From DATEOR01 sp963766725 (GTDB lineage Bacteria; Actinomycetota; Thermoleophilia; Gaiellales; Gaiellaceae): DNA of 64,000 nucleotides. Below are positions 36,765 to 45,517 of the stretch, piece after piece. The stretch's first letter is position 1; each line of letters starts with the position of its first letter. The position numbers were made by a program, and so were the translations under genes. Location of the stretch: positions 21,172-85,171 of the forward strand of contig CAVYBK010000003.1 of assembly GCA_963766725.1 (NCBI GenBank), given 5' to 3'. Below the pieces are notes generated by a model. That model was not told the origin of the DNA. It did no database searches and saw only the letters and a list, made by a program, of their open reading frames with translations.

Positions 36765-37268
36765 GCGAGGAGCGCGAGGTGATGGCCTGGGACGAGCTCG
36801 GCGAGGGAGCGCGCGACCTCGCGGAGCGGATCCACGCCGACGGCTTCGAGCCCGATGTCATCCTCGCCATCGCACGCGGTGGGCTTCTCGTCGCCGGTGC
36901 GCTCGGCTATGCGCTCGGCGTCAAGAACACGTACACGATGAACGTCGAGTTCTACACGGGCGTGGACGAGCGCCTCCCGGCGCCGATGATCCTCCCGCCC
37001 GTTCCCGAGCTCGTCGACCTCGCCGAGGCCAGGCTCCTGATCGCGGACGACGTGGCGGACACCGGCCGGACACTCGCGCTGGTGCGGGACTTCTGCGCCG
37101 GGAAGGTGGGCGAGGTTCGCACCGCCGTTCTCTATGAGAAGCCGACCTCGGTCGTCGCGAGCGACTACGTGTGGCGGCAGGACGTCGGCCTGGATCACCT
37201 TCCCGTGGAGCGCTCTGCCGCCGGTCACGGAGGCACTCGCCCAGTCGGGCCGCCCGGTCAACGGCTGA
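36761..37268 (+). CDS. Phosphoribosyltransferase-family protein (one frameshift)
   Basis: Type I PRTase of the xanthine/hypoxanthine-like group, about 168 residues. The PRPP loop is LLIADDVADTGRTL near residue 95, and an early segment VILAIARGGLLVAGALGYAL fits the beta-strand with the PPi loop. The frame goes wrong near 37190; removing one C restores WITFPWSALPPVTEALAQSG, the tail expected in this family, and a TGA at 37266-37268. ATG at 36761 overlaps the preceding gene as ATGA. Related actinobacterial proteins are annotated as purine PRTases or as uncharacterised regulators; the base is not clear. Confidence 0.82.
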
Positions 37269-37271
37269 GGG

Positions 37272-38495
37272 CTAGAGCAACGGTGAGAGCACGGCGAAGG
37301 CCGTCGCCTTCGCGCGCGGCTTGAAACCGGTCAGCGCGCTGCCGGGCCGCGACACCGCTTCCGCCGGCGCACTGAACCGCTCCTCGAACTGCGCCGCCAG
37401 GGCCTCCGAGCGGACCAGGAGATCGATCTCGAAGAACCGCTTGAGGCTCCAGGCCTCGAGGTTGCACGTCCCCGCCAGGACCTCCTCGCCGTCCCGCACG
37501 AACGCCTTGGCGTGCAGCATCGTCGGGTACTCGAGGATGCGCACGCCGGCGTCGAGGAGCTTCGCATGGTGGAACTGCTGCGCGGCGGCGCAGGCCCAGT
37601 TGTTCGCGTTCGCAGGGACGAAGAGCCGCACGCGCACCCCGCGCCGAGCCGCCCGCTCGATCCGGCCGATCATGCCGCGATCGGTGACGTAGGGGTTGAC
37701 GACGTCGAGGGTCTCGCGCGCGCCGTCGAGCATCCGCGCGATCTGGTCGGTGATCGGGCGGTACTTGCCCGGCGCGTTGTGCAGGACGACCGCAGGGATC
37801 TCGCCCGTGGCGGCTTCGGGGAACAAGCCGTCGAGCTCTTCGGACGGAATCTCGCCGCCGAGCCAGCGGAAGCTCGCGACGAAAACGAGCTGGAGCTGCG
37901 AGACCACGGGCCCCGTCACACGGAGGAAGAGGTCATGGAAGCGGCCGTCCTGGAAGTGGTCCTCGATCCCGGCGCCGCCGACCCAGCCGATACGCCCGTC
38001 CACGAGCACGACCTTGCGGTGGTCGATGTGGCCCAGGCCGGAGAGGTTCCACTTCAGGCCGCCGTCACCCCCGAGTAGGCCGGGGACCGCCCGCGGCTTG
38101 GTCGCGCGGACGACGCCGACTTCGACGCCCGCCGCGATCAGCCGCTCGTAGTGCTCGCGGGCCGCCTCCTCGGGCGCAGAGCCTTGCCGGTCGACCACGA
38201 GGCGCACCCGTACGCCCTCCTTTGCTTTGCGGATCAACGCGTCGGCGAAGCGGTCGCCGACCACGCCAGGGCGGAAGCCGAACTGGTTGATGTGGACGGA
38301 GGTCTGAGCGGCCTCGATGTCCGCCAGCATCGGTGGATAGAAGGACTCTCCCTCGACCAGGACCTCAGCGGAGGCCGCGCTCGCCTCGTCGAAGGCGAGT
38401 GCGAGGTCGTCCAGGGCGACCGGGCGCGCCAGCAGCTCCTCGGCATGGCGCCGAAGGGCCTCGTTCGAGACCGGGACTCCCGTAGCGCGTCCCAT
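37272..38495 (-). CDS. Phospholipase D-family protein (cardiolipin synthase-like)
   Basis: A 407-residue enzyme with two HKD motifs: HRKVVLVDGRIGWVGG near residue 158 and HAKAFVRDGEEVLAGTCNLE near 327. Each has the HxKx4D pattern, so the active site should be complete. The best match of the architecture is cardiolipin synthase B-like or PLD-family phosphatidyltransferases, although no N-terminal transmembrane anchor is present. Cardiolipin or other phosphodiester transfer is likely but unproven. ATG at 38493-38495 follows a TAGGGT box by seven bases. It converges on the PRTase gene, three bases between stops. Confidence 0.85.
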   Translation of the reverse strand: MGRATGVPVSNEALRRHAEELLARPVALDDLALAFDEASAASAEVLVEGESFYPPMLADIEAAQTSVHINQFGFRPGVVGDRFADALIRKAKEGVRVRLVVDRQGSAPEEAAREHYERLIAAGVEVGVVRATKPRAVPGLLGGDGGLKWNLSGLGHIDHRKVVLVDGRIGWVGGAGIEDHFQDGRFHDLFLRVTGPVVSQLQLVFVASFRWLGGEIPSEELDGLFPEAATGEIPAVVLHNAPGKYRPITDQIARMLDGARETLDVVNPYVTDRGMIGRIERAARRGVRVRLFVPANANNWACAAAQQFHHAKLLDAGVRILEYPTMLHAKAFVRDGEEVLAGTCNLEAWSLKRFFEIDLLVRSEALAAQFEERFSAPAEAVSRPGSALTGFKPRAKATAFAVLSPLL

Positions 38496-38502
38496 CCGGG
38501 CG

Positions 38503-38508
38503 ACCCTA
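38503..38508 (-). promoter_or_regulatory. -10-like box TAGGGT for leaderless start
   Basis: On the minus strand TAGGGT lies seven bases before the ATG of the PLD-family gene. Confidence 0.4.
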
Positions 38509-38524
38509 CCGTTCGAGAGGTCGG

Positions 38525-38683
38525 CTAGCGGCCGAGCCGCGTCTTGCGACGGATGCCCAGGCGCTTCTGGAGCGCGCGGTCTTCCTCACCGTCCTTACGT
38601 GCTGCCCAGACGAAGAAGTAGCCGACTACGACGATGGGCAGGACGAGCAGAACGACGGCGAGCACCTCGGCGGCGAGCCGCAC
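38525..38683 (-). CDS. Small single-pass membrane protein
   Basis: A 52-residue product: one hydrophobic helix (LAAEVLAVVLLVLPIVVVGY) followed by a charged, basic tail (RALQKRLGIRRKTRLGR). The GTG at 38681-38683 lacks a clear ribosome-binding site. Ten codons upstream in the same frame an ATG at 38711-38713 has GGAGGTG at good spacing but meets TGA after eight codons (MADKKAVS). Either an eight-residue leader couples translation to the membrane protein, or the TGA is a base-call error and the protein is 62 residues. It is too short for a family call. Confidence 0.5.
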   Translation of the reverse strand: MRLAAEVLAVVLLVLPIVVVGYFFVWAARKDGEEDRALQKRLGIRRKTRLGR

Positions 38684-38789
38684 GGCTCAGCTCACCGCTT
38701 TCTTGTCAGCCATTGCGCGGCACCTCCACTGAACACCTCACTTCACGTAGCGTGCCAGAGCGGACGAAATCCGACGGGAGGGAGATCAG

Positions 38790-39536
38790 ATGCCCGAGCA
38801 CAAGACTGGAACTCGCGAGGAGTGGCAGGCGGCACGCGATGAGCTCGCCAAGCTCGAGGCCGAGCAGGCGAAGCAAAACGAAGAGGTCAAGGCAAAGCGC
38901 CTCGAGCTTCCCTGGGTCGAGGTCGAGAAGGAGTACGAGTTCGACACCCAGGACGGCAAGAAGACGCTCGCCGAGCTCTTCGAAGGCCGCTCCCAGCTAC
39001 TCGCCTACAACGTCATGTTCGGCCCCGATTACTCGCTCGGCGCGTGCCCGGGTTGCACCAGCCTCGCGGACGGGCTCGACGGCACGCTCGTCCACGTGAA
39101 CCACCAGGATGTGACCCTGATCTGCTTCTCGCGAGCGCCGATCGACCGGCTGAACGCCTACAAGGAACGGATGGGCTGGCAGTTCCCGTACGTCTCCACC
39201 TACGACACCGACTTCGCCTTCGACTTCGGCCTCGCGATGACCGAGGAGCAGGCTATGCAGATCCCCGAGGTCAAGGATCTGATCGACAACCCGCCCGACT
39301 GGCTCCAGGAATGGGCCGGGCAGGTCGGGGCCGAGCTGAAGGACGGGCTGCGGGAGAATCCGAGCTGGATCGCGTTCGCGCGCGAGAACGGAACCGTCTA
39401 CCACACGTACACGGTCTCGGCGCCCGACCCGTTTGTCGCGCCGTACTTCAGCTTCCTCATGGAGCGGACGCCGCTGCCCCAGCCGCCCGAGCCGGGCGGC
39501 ATTCTGCGGAAGGACGAGTACCCGGCTGCGAGCTGA
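38790..39536 (+). CDS. DUF899 family thioredoxin-like protein
   Basis: A 248-residue protein of the DUF899 family. The N-terminus EWQAARDELAKLEAEQAKQN is a charged helix; the core has KTLAELFEGRSQLLAYNVMF, then LGACPGCTSLADGLDG with a CPGC pair at the thioredoxin-like active-site position, and ISFS-like strand VTLICFSRAPIDRLNAYKER. The C-terminus VYHTYTVSAPDPFVAPYFSF is typical. No reaction is established for the family; a redox role is inferred from the fold and CxxC. ATG at 38790 is preceded by GGGAGGGAG, a good ribosome-binding site. It is monocistronic and converges on the DHA2 gene. Confidence 0.85.
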   Translation: MPEHKTGTREEWQAARDELAKLEAEQAKQNEEVKAKRLELPWVEVEKEYEFDTQDGKKTLAELFEGRSQLLAYNVMFGPDYSLGACPGCTSLADGLDGTLVHVNHQDVTLICFSRAPIDRLNAYKERMGWQFPYVSTYDTDFAFDFGLAMTEEQAMQIPEVKDLIDNPPDWLQEWAGQVGAELKDGLRENPSWIAFARENGTVYHTYTVSAPDPFVAPYFSFLMERTPLPQPPEPGGILRKDEYPAAS

Positions 39537-39545
39537 GCGGCGTGC

Positions 39546-40992
39546 CTACTCCGCCTGAGCGGTAGCGGGCTCTGTCATCGCATGCCCGGGTGCCGCGACC
39601 GGACGGAGCAGCGTGGCCGCGAGCACGCCTGCGGCTGCGGCAAAGAGGGCGCCGACCATGAACGCCGCGTGGTAACCGCCGGTGAGCGCCTCGGCCTGAG
39701 AGTCACCCAAGGCGAGCAGGCTGTCCGTGCGAGACGTCGCGATCGCGGCGAGCACGGCGAGGCCGAGCGCGCCACCCATCATGAACGCGGTGTTCACAAC
39801 TCCCGAGGCCAGACCCGAGTCCTGTGGTTCGACGTCGCCCATAGCCGCCAGCAGGAGCGGATTGAATGTGATGCCGCCGCCGATGCCGAAGAACAGCATC
39901 GGCAGGAGAACATCCATGGTGAAACTCCCGTCCACCGGTGCGCGGGCGAAGAGGAGCAGGCCCACGATGAAAAAACCGAGGCCGATGACCAGCGGCGGCT
40001 TGATGCCGAACCTCATTACGAGGCGATCGGAGAGGAACAGCGACGAGAGCCCCCAGACCAGCGTCGAGGGCAGGAAGGCGAGGCCGACCTCGAGCGGGCT
40101 GTAATCGAGCACGAGCTGTAGATAGAGCGCCGAGAAGAAGAACATCGCGAACATCGCGGCCGCCATCAGGACCCCGACGATGTTGGCAACGGAGAGGTTC
40201 CGGTGCCGAAACAGGCCGAGCGGCACGAGCGGCGCAGGATGGCGCGCCTCGATCACGACGAAGGCCGCGAATAGGGCGAGGGACGCGCCCAGGAAGCCGA
40301 GGGTTCGCCCGGAGGTCCAGCCGACCTCGTTGCCCTTCACGATGGCGTAGACGGCGAGCATCAGCGCCGCAGTCACCGTGATGGCGCCGCCTATGTCGAG
40401 CCGCCGGTCCCCGGGCGGCGCCTGCACGGTCGGGCAGAGGTAGACGGAAAGCACGAATACCGCGATGCCGACCGGGATGTTGACGAGAAAGATCCAGTGC
40501 CAGCTCAAGAAGGTCCGTGAGGATCCCGCCGAGAAGCACACCAGCAGTCCCGCCTCCCGACAGCACGAAGCCGACGACACCCATGGCTTTCGCCCGTTCG
40601 GCCGGCTCGGTGAACATGATCATGATCAGCGAGAGGACGACGACCGAGACGATCGCGCCGCCGAAACCCTGGACTGCGCGAGCCGTGATGAGGAACGTCT
40701 GGGAGGTGGCAAGTCCGCACGCGAGCGAGGCCATCGTGAAGACCGAGATCCCGATGAGGAAGAGGCGCCGGTGCCCGTAGAGGTCACCGAGACGGCCACC
40801 CAGAAGCAAGAAGCCGCCGAACGTGAGCAAGTACGCGTTCACGACCCATGCCAGGGAGGTCTGAGAGAAGCCGAGATCGTCGCGAATCGACGGCAAGGCG
40901 ACGTTCACGATCGTGCTGTCGAGGACGATCATGATGTCGCCGAGACAAAGCACGTACAGCGCGAGCCAGCGGCTGCGGCCTTTCACCGGCAC
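39546..40992 (-). CDS. DHA2-family (EmrB/QacA-like) MFS drug transporter (one frameshift)
   Basis: A 14-helix MFS exporter of about 480 residues. The N-terminal part has DSTIVNVALPSIRDDLGFSQ, LLLGGRLGDLYGHRRLFLIG (motif A) and ITARAVQGFGGAIVSVVVLS (motif B). The frame breaks near 40510; removing one base restores SWHWIFLVNIPVGIAVFVLS, and motif C (GGILTDLL before it) remains recognisable. The C-terminal half includes GIGGGITFNPLLLAAMGDVE. Substrates of this family are cationic or lipophilic drugs, driven by the proton gradient. The GTG start at 40990-40992 follows a TACGGT box by six bases. Confidence 0.88.
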
Positions 40993-40998
40993 GCTTCC

Positions 40999-41004
40999 AC
41001 CGTA
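40999..41004 (-). promoter_or_regulatory. -10-like box TACGGT for leaderless start
   Basis: On the minus strand TACGGT ends six bases before the GTG of the DHA2 transporter. Confidence 0.4.
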
Positions 41005-41230
41005 CCCGCTCGCCCCGTCGGTACGCCCCGGCCCATGTAGCGAACCATCCAGACTCTTCCAGACTCTTTACAACTTCGAGCCGCGAGACTACGCCTGCCG
41101 GTCTGCATAAGCCACAAGTCTCACCACTCGGACACAATCGCCCAGTGTCAGAGCCCACCTCCCGCGTGGCCAGCCGCACGCGAGCGTGCCTATACCTCCT
41201 GAGACGCGGCTCAATGCTGGTGTGGGTGAC

Positions 41231-41554
41231 CTACTCTGAAGCGCGCTCGTAGCTGACCCGGCGGCGCAGATTGCCCTCGTCAGCGGGGTCGAACCAGATC
41301 GAAATCAACACGGCGCCGCGCGTCGCCGGGGACTCCACCATCTCCGCATACTCGAGAGCCACGGCGTTTCCTCGATCCGCGATCGCGGCAAGAGCCTGAG
41401 CGTTTGCGGCCCGTTCGGCGGCGGCGTGCGCCTTCTCCCAACAGCGGACCTCGGCGTGGATCTCCTCCCCGTCTTCGCGTCGAATCCGATAGTCGACCGC
41501 CCAGCCGGCTTGTGAAGGCGCCGTGAGGTCATACGTCTCGACCAATTCCGCCAT
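41231..41554 (-). CDS. Hypothetical protein, 107 residues
   Basis: No family recognised. The product is soluble, acidic and well balanced: VDYRIRREDGEEIHAEVRCW looks like a beta-hairpin, then an Ala-rich helix AHAAAERAANAQALAAIADR, then VLISIWFDPADEGNLRRRVS. Such an order fits a small alpha/beta protein rather than a shadow of another frame. ATG at 41552-41554 has GGTGGG three bases upstream, a weak ribosome-binding site. It stands alone in a stretch of small genes on the minus strand. Confidence 0.55.
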   Translation of the reverse strand: MAELVETYDLTAPSQAGWAVDYRIRREDGEEIHAEVRCWEKAHAAAERAANAQALAAIADRGNAVALEYAEMVESPATRGAVLISIWFDPADEGNLRRRVSYERASE

Positions 41555-41672
41555 GGCCCACCGTCATTAAACAGGAGGCGCGTCAGCGCACCGGGCTTGC
41601 GAGATTCCGGGAACCGGCGAACTTGGAGCGGGGCTTACTGAAGCACAGCGGTTTGAGCCGCGCTCGACCGTT

Positions 41673-41843
41673 CTACGCGGCCCCAGCTGGCGTTGGCCGC
41701 ATGACAGCGCCGATGATCCAGAAGATCGGGAGGAAGATTCCAAAAAAGAACATCCATCCATGTCCGTTTCTCAGCGTCATCACCCCGAGGGTGATGAGCA
41801 AGACGAGATACAGCAGACCGCCAAAGCCAATGCCCCACCACAT
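41673..41843 (-). CDS. Small two-helix membrane protein
   Basis: A 56-residue product with two hydrophobic segments, WGIGFGGLLYLVLLITLGVM and MFFFGIFLPIFWIIGAVM, joined by a short TLRNGHG loop. The ATG at 41841-41843 follows AGGAGAAAAC, a proper ribosome-binding site, which is why it is preferred over an ATG twelve codons upstream. The layout resembles small superinfection-immunity or stress-induced inner-membrane proteins, but no family can be assigned. Its translation signal and hydrophobicity make it likely to be real. Confidence 0.65.
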   Translation of the reverse strand: MWWGIGFGGLLYLVLLITLGVMTLRNGHGWMFFFGIFLPIFWIIGAVMRPTPAGAA

Positions 41844-41928
41844 GTTTTCTCCTGACTGTCGTTTTCTGGAATCGAGCATACGTGGCGATGGAGCCGACGA
41901 GCCGGCAACCGGGGTTCAGAGGCGCGGC

Positions 41929-42957
41929 TCAGGGGTTCCAAACCACGTCGATACGTCGCTCGACGCCTGGAAGCGGTAGGGCGCTTGCCTCGGCCTCGAT
42001 CGCATCGCGCAGCCCACGCGAGAGCCGACTCCAGGCGTCGATTCGCACGATGTGCTGCGCTCGTCGCCAGGTTCCGCGGATCTCGCCTTCGACGAGGAGC
42101 GCGCCTGGCCAAACGCGGGGCGTCCAGAGCCGCTGCCGCTGCTCCGACCGCGGGAGGAGAAGCTCCCGCTCTGCTCCGTCGAGCAGGAAGTAGGAATCGC
42201 CGCTTGGCAGCAGGCGCGCGAGCGCGGGAGCCGTCGCTGCGGCGCGAACGGCCGGCTCGTCGTCTGCGAGCAGCCACTCGTGGCCGTGCGGCGATCGGAC
42301 CGCCAGAAGCGCTCCTACCAGCGAGGCGAACGCTTTGCCCGCCGCGCGTCGCGAGATCCCTGCCCACCGGGCGAACCCGTCAGCGGTCGCCGGCCCGAAG
42401 ATGTGGAGGTAGCGTCGAGCGAGCTCGCGGCAGGCGTCCGCCGGGTCGACCTCGAGAGCGTCGACCGTCCAGACTGTCGGCGCACGCGCGCCCTCCCAGC
42501 GGATGGCAACCGTGCCCGTCGTCGCGGCGTACCTGATCGCGTTGCCGATGCCGAGCGCGCCCGCAGCCTCGCGGTCCGTCATCCGCCTGCCGTCGAGATG
42601 GGCGTGCAACCGCTCAGCGATGCTCTCGGCCCGAAGCCGGCTCTTGGCGTCATCGGGAAGCCTCCCGAGCGAGAACAGCGCGAAGTCGCGCTTTGGGACG
42701 ACGTAAGTGTTGTAGCGAGGGCCCCACAGCTGGGCGAGCGACGGATGCTCCCAGGTCGACGGCTCGACCCCGTCTATCCGCGCGTGCAACGAGAGCAGCG
42801 CGGCTCGCGGCATGCTGTCCTGCAGGCCGCCCCACGCCGCCCGCCGCAGCGATTTCGAGCCCAACGGCATTCGCTCCTCCAGCGCGCCGACTCGTCGCCG
42901 GAAGGCGAGGATCTGCTGTCGCGTGACCTTGAGTCGCGGTTCCACCGAACCCGCCAT
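41929..42957 (-). CDS. Winged-helix DNA-binding protein, AlkZ/YcaQ-like (HTH_42)
   Basis: A 342-residue protein of the HTH_42 superfamily, which includes DNA glycosylases such as AlkZ that repair crosslinks or alkylated bases. Segments include ARIDGVEPSTWEHPSLAQLW, RYNTYVVPKRDFALFSLG, the helix-rich RYLHIFGPATADGFARWAGI and GALLVEGEIRGTWRR. The catalytic QxQ-type motif of AlkZ is not evident, so activity is uncertain. ATG at 42955-42957 lies 10 bases after a TAGGCT box. The gene stands alone; a DNA-repair role is only a family-level inference. Confidence 0.8.
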   Translation of the reverse strand: MAGSVEPRLKVTRQQILAFRRRVGALEERMPLGSKSLRRAAWGGLQDSMPRAALLSLHARIDGVEPSTWEHPSLAQLWGPRYNTYVVPKRDFALFSLGRLPDDAKSRLRAESIAERLHAHLDGRRMTDREAAGALGIGNAIRYAATTGTVAIRWEGARAPTVWTVDALEVDPADACRELARRYLHIFGPATADGFARWAGISRRAAGKAFASLVGALLAVRSPHGHEWLLADDEPAVRAAATAPALARLLPSGDSYFLLDGAERELLLPRSEQRQRLWTPRVWPGALLVEGEIRGTWRRAQHIVRIDAWSRLSRGLRDAIEAEASALPLPGVERRIDVVWNP

Positions 42958-42967
42958 GAGCTCAAGG

Positions 42968-42973
42968 AGCCTA
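42968..42973 (-). promoter_or_regulatory. -10-like box TAGGCT for leaderless start
   Basis: On the minus strand TAGGCT lies ten bases before the ATG of the winged-helix gene. Confidence 0.4.
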
Positions 42974-43158
42974 GGTCAGTCTTGGCCGGCTCGCGTGTGC
43001 GAGTTTTCAGGAATGTCACATGAAAACAGGATCAGGGGCGAATCAGTGTCGCGCGCTGCATCTAGACGCCCGCTCTGACCTCAGCAGAAATTCCTGCTCG
43101 CTTGGCAGAAGAGAGAAACCCTCTCAATCACGCCGCGCATTGCGCGTCACCATGACAT

Positions 43159-44163
43159 TCATCGAGCCGTCCCTGCGCGTCGCCGGCGAGCGCGCCTCTT
43201 CGCGAAACCGGCATGCAGACGCGGTTCTTCCAAGCTTCTGCCTGCGCCAACGGCGACGCGCGTCAGAGGCTCTTCGGCGATCGTGACAGCGAGGCCAGTT
43301 TCCGCCTGCAGGCGGCGATCGATGCCGCCCAGAAGCGCGCCGCCGCCGACGAGCACCAGGCCTCGTTGCATCACATCCGCAGACAATTCCGCGGGTGCCC
43401 GCTCGAGCGTCCCCCGCACGGCTTCGACGATGCGCTCGAGCGGAACCGTGAGTGCGTGCCGTACCTCGTCGGCGGCGATCACGGAGCGCCGCAGCAAGCC
43501 AGAGGCTAAGTCGCGTCCGCGAACCTCGGCCGTTTCGTCGTCGGCGAGGGGCCATGCGGATCCGATCCGGATCTTGACCGCCTCGGCTTCTTCGCCGCCA
43601 ACAAGCAGTCCATGAGACATCTTCACGTGCCGGACGATTGCTTCGTCCATCTCGTAGCCGCCCACACGAACGGATTCCGCAACGACGAGTCCTCCGAGCG
43701 ACGTGATTGCGACCTCGGTCGTTCCGCCACCGATGTCCACGACCATGCTTCCGACCGGCTCCGCCACGGGTAGATCGGCACCAATAGCGGCCGCCATCGC
43801 CTCCTCGATCAGCGAGGCTTCGGCCGCGCCGGCGGCGAGCGCAGCATCTTGGACGGCGTCGCGCTCAACTCCGGTGAGCCCGCTTGGGACGCAGAGGACG
43901 ACGCTCGGCCGTCCTCGTCGCTTGCCGATTGCTTTGCCGATGAAGTAATGCAGCATTTTCTCGGTGACCTCGAAATCGCTGATGACCCCGTGGCGAAGCG
44001 GGCGCATCGCTCGGATCGATCCAGGCGTGCGACCGATCATCTCTTTCGCCTGCGTCCCGGCCGCGAGGACTTCTGTCGTGTCCTCGTTGATTGCGATCAC
44101 CGATGGCTCGAAAAGCACGATTCCCTCGCCCTTTACGAAGACGACCGTGTTCGCAGTGCCCAA
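43159..44163 (-). CDS. mreB: MreB/Mbl-like actin-family protein
   Basis: Bacterial actin that guides rod-shape cell-wall synthesis, or a paralogue of it. The ATPase fold is complete: phosphate-1 loop region GTANTVVFVKGEGIVLFEPS, connect segment KMLHYFIGKAIGKRRGRPSV, phosphate-2 VVDIGGGTTEVAITSLGG, and adenosine motif LVLVGGGALLGGIDRRL. Similarity continues upstream in the same frame (SSRLLRNRHGSLAVDL) to about 44222, where a stop occurs, but no ATG, GTG or TTG lies there; TTG at 44161-44163 is the first standard start and would cut the first strand. A 5' indel is suspected. No mreC/mreD are adjacent, so a secondary copy is plausible. Confidence 0.85.
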   Translation of the reverse strand: MGTANTVVFVKGEGIVLFEPSVIAINEDTTEVLAAGTQAKEMIGRTPGSIRAMRPLRHGVISDFEVTEKMLHYFIGKAIGKRRGRPSVVLCVPSGLTGVERDAVQDAALAAGAAEASLIEEAMAAAIGADLPVAEPVGSMVVDIGGGTTEVAITSLGGLVVAESVRVGGYEMDEAIVRHVKMSHGLLVGGEEAEAVKIRIGSAWPLADDETAEVRGRDLASGLLRRSVIAADEVRHALTVPLERIVEAVRGTLERAPAELSADVMQRGLVLVGGGALLGGIDRRLQAETGLAVTIAEEPLTRVAVGAGRSLEEPRLHAGFAKRRARRRRAGTAR

Positions 44164-44830
44164 GTCGACGGCGAGGCTGCCGTGTCGGTTCCTGAGCAGG
44201 CGCGAAGAAGTGAACGGCAGAGGGACCCCTTTTCAACTGGAACGGTAACCATTGCTCGAGCTGGTCAGGCCGCTCGAACACTGCGGACTACCGGGCTGGA
44301 CTGCAATCGGCATCCTGCCGGAGCGAGCGGCGTGCCCGATCGGAGGGGCGCATCTGTCCGGCGATCGTTCGCTAGCGCCGACCCGCTGGTGTGAGCCGCC
44401 GCGAGAAGAGCGCATGCGGAGAAAGCGTCTTCTGCGCGATCCACTCGTCGAGCGCTTCGAGGACTCGCTCTCGCGTCGGCCCCGATGGCCACTTCTCGAC
44501 GCGCTCGCGCTGCCGCCTGAGATCGTCGACGGTACTTTCGGCCGTGACCCGCTCCATGATCCACGAGTTGCCCGTTCACGGAGTAGCCGTAACGTCTGGT
44601 GCCAGATGCGGTGGCGGGCGTCGTCCTCCTCGCGTTTCGGATCTGTCGAGCGAGCGCCTCAGAATGGCCGCGCGCGCCGCGACGCATGCCGAGGGCCGCG
44701 CGCCCCTTTCGCCGGTCGTGCGACCGCTCTTGCCGGTGCAATCTCTGGCTGTGCCCTTGACGCGCTCGATTTCGTGAGCACAGTGAGAGAAGGCGACTTC
44801 GTTGCGGCAACTCCGGAGCGCCTCTGCGGC
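44164..44830. other. Weakly coding stretch between mreB and the small paralogue pair
   Basis: About 670 bases. Positions 44164-44222 look like the missing N-terminus of mreB. A plausible 61-residue gene lies at 44372-44557 on the minus strand. The remaining open frames on both strands are Arg/Ala/Ser-rich and mutually antisense, without ribosome-binding sites; nothing else is supported. Confidence 0.4.
44372..44557 (-). CDS. Hypothetical small protein, 61 residues
   Basis: No family recognised. The product MERVTAESTVDDLRRQRERV continues as a charged helix (EKWPSGPTRERVLEALDEWI) and ends with a basic tail. Its balanced composition stands out from the Arg/Ala-rich frames around it, and similar Arg-Glu helices occur in real actinobacterial small proteins. 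The ATG has no good ribosome-binding site. A frame continuing upstream without a start is also possible, so the 5' end is uncertain. Confidence 0.35.
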   Translation of the reverse strand: MERVTAESTVDDLRRQRERVEKWPSGPTRERVLEALDEWIAQKTLSPHALFSRRLTPAGRR

Positions 44831-45070
44831 TTGTACGTCATCGTCGATAAACCACGCCTTGTGAGCGACCTGCAGGAATTCCTGCGGGAGCTTGGCTTTG
44901 TCGCAGCCCACCCGCGCGGCGAGGGTCTCGACGTGTCCATTCCCGGATCGCCGGATACGGCCCAGGCGAGGCGGGTCGTCAACGTCTATCTGGCGATCTG
45001 GCAAGCGATTCATCCCGGTGCCCACGCGTCCATCGCCGAACGCAACCCGCGCGTGTCCTCGGCGGCCTAG
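44831..45070 (+). CDS. Small protein, paralogue 1 of a tandem pair
   Basis: About 79 residues if started at TTG 44831 (YVIVDKPRLVSDLQEFLREL...), the point where similarity to the next gene begins; a GTG further upstream at 44783 is an alternative. The C-terminal half reads ARRVVNVYLAIWQAIHPGAH and aligns with ARLEVDLYLRVWESLHDSRI of the following gene. A GGAGCG lies about eight bases upstream. The function is unknown; the pattern fits a small alpha/beta protein. It precedes its paralogue by 34 bases, so the two are probably co-transcribed. Confidence 0.5.
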   Translation: MYVIVDKPRLVSDLQEFLRELGFVAAHPRGEGLDVSIPGSPDTAQARRVVNVYLAIWQAIHPGAHASIAERNPRVSSAA

Positions 45071-45104
45071 GCGCTGTCGAGCGGTCCTCTGGGCTCGGTG
45101 GCCG

Positions 45105-45320
45105 ATGTACGTGACGCTGCGATTGACTGACCCCGACGAGCGAGACGCCCTCCGCACGTTTCTCGAAAGGCGCGAGTGCCAGGTCGAGGAGCTAGCGGAC
45201 GACCTGCTGCGTGTCGGTCTGCCACACGAACTTCACGAGCAACAAGCCCGTTTGGAAGTCGATCTCTATCTGCGCGTCTGGGAGTCCTTGCACGACAGCC
45301 GCATCGACATCGTTTCGTAG
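45105..45320 (+). CDS. Small protein, paralogue 2 of a tandem pair
   Basis: A 71-residue protein starting MYVTLRLTDPDERDALRTFL and ending ARLEVDLYLRVWESLHDSRI plus a short tail. It shares with the preceding gene the order FL-E, V..L, P, AR..V..YL..W...H, which indicates a tandem duplication. ATG at 45105 has GGTGG six bases upstream. The DALRTFLERR and QARLEVDLYL segments suggest a ferredoxin-like alpha/beta fold, but no family is recognised and no ligand site is visible. Confidence 0.55.
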   Translation: MYVTLRLTDPDERDALRTFLERRECQVEELADDLLRVGLPHELHEQQARLEVDLYLRVWESLHDSRIDIVS

Positions 45321-45517
45321 GTGGGAGACCGTTTGCACTTCGATCGCGACCTCGCCTTCGCCCCCAGGCTGGCGAACCGATCCGCGACGATCTGGCACCT
45401 CTGAGGGTCTGCATCACCTCAGGGGGCGGCCGGCCGCATTCATCTTTCATTCGAGGGCTTGGGCGCGCCTTCTCCCCGGACGGGGGATGCGATACGGGGG
45501 TTTGCCGCGCTTCCTGC

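Noticed and set aside
41050..41072. Short tandem repeat CCAGACTCTT CCAGACTCTT in the 40,993-41,230 gap
   Set aside because: Only two copies of ten bases, with no partner feature; too little to call a functional site.
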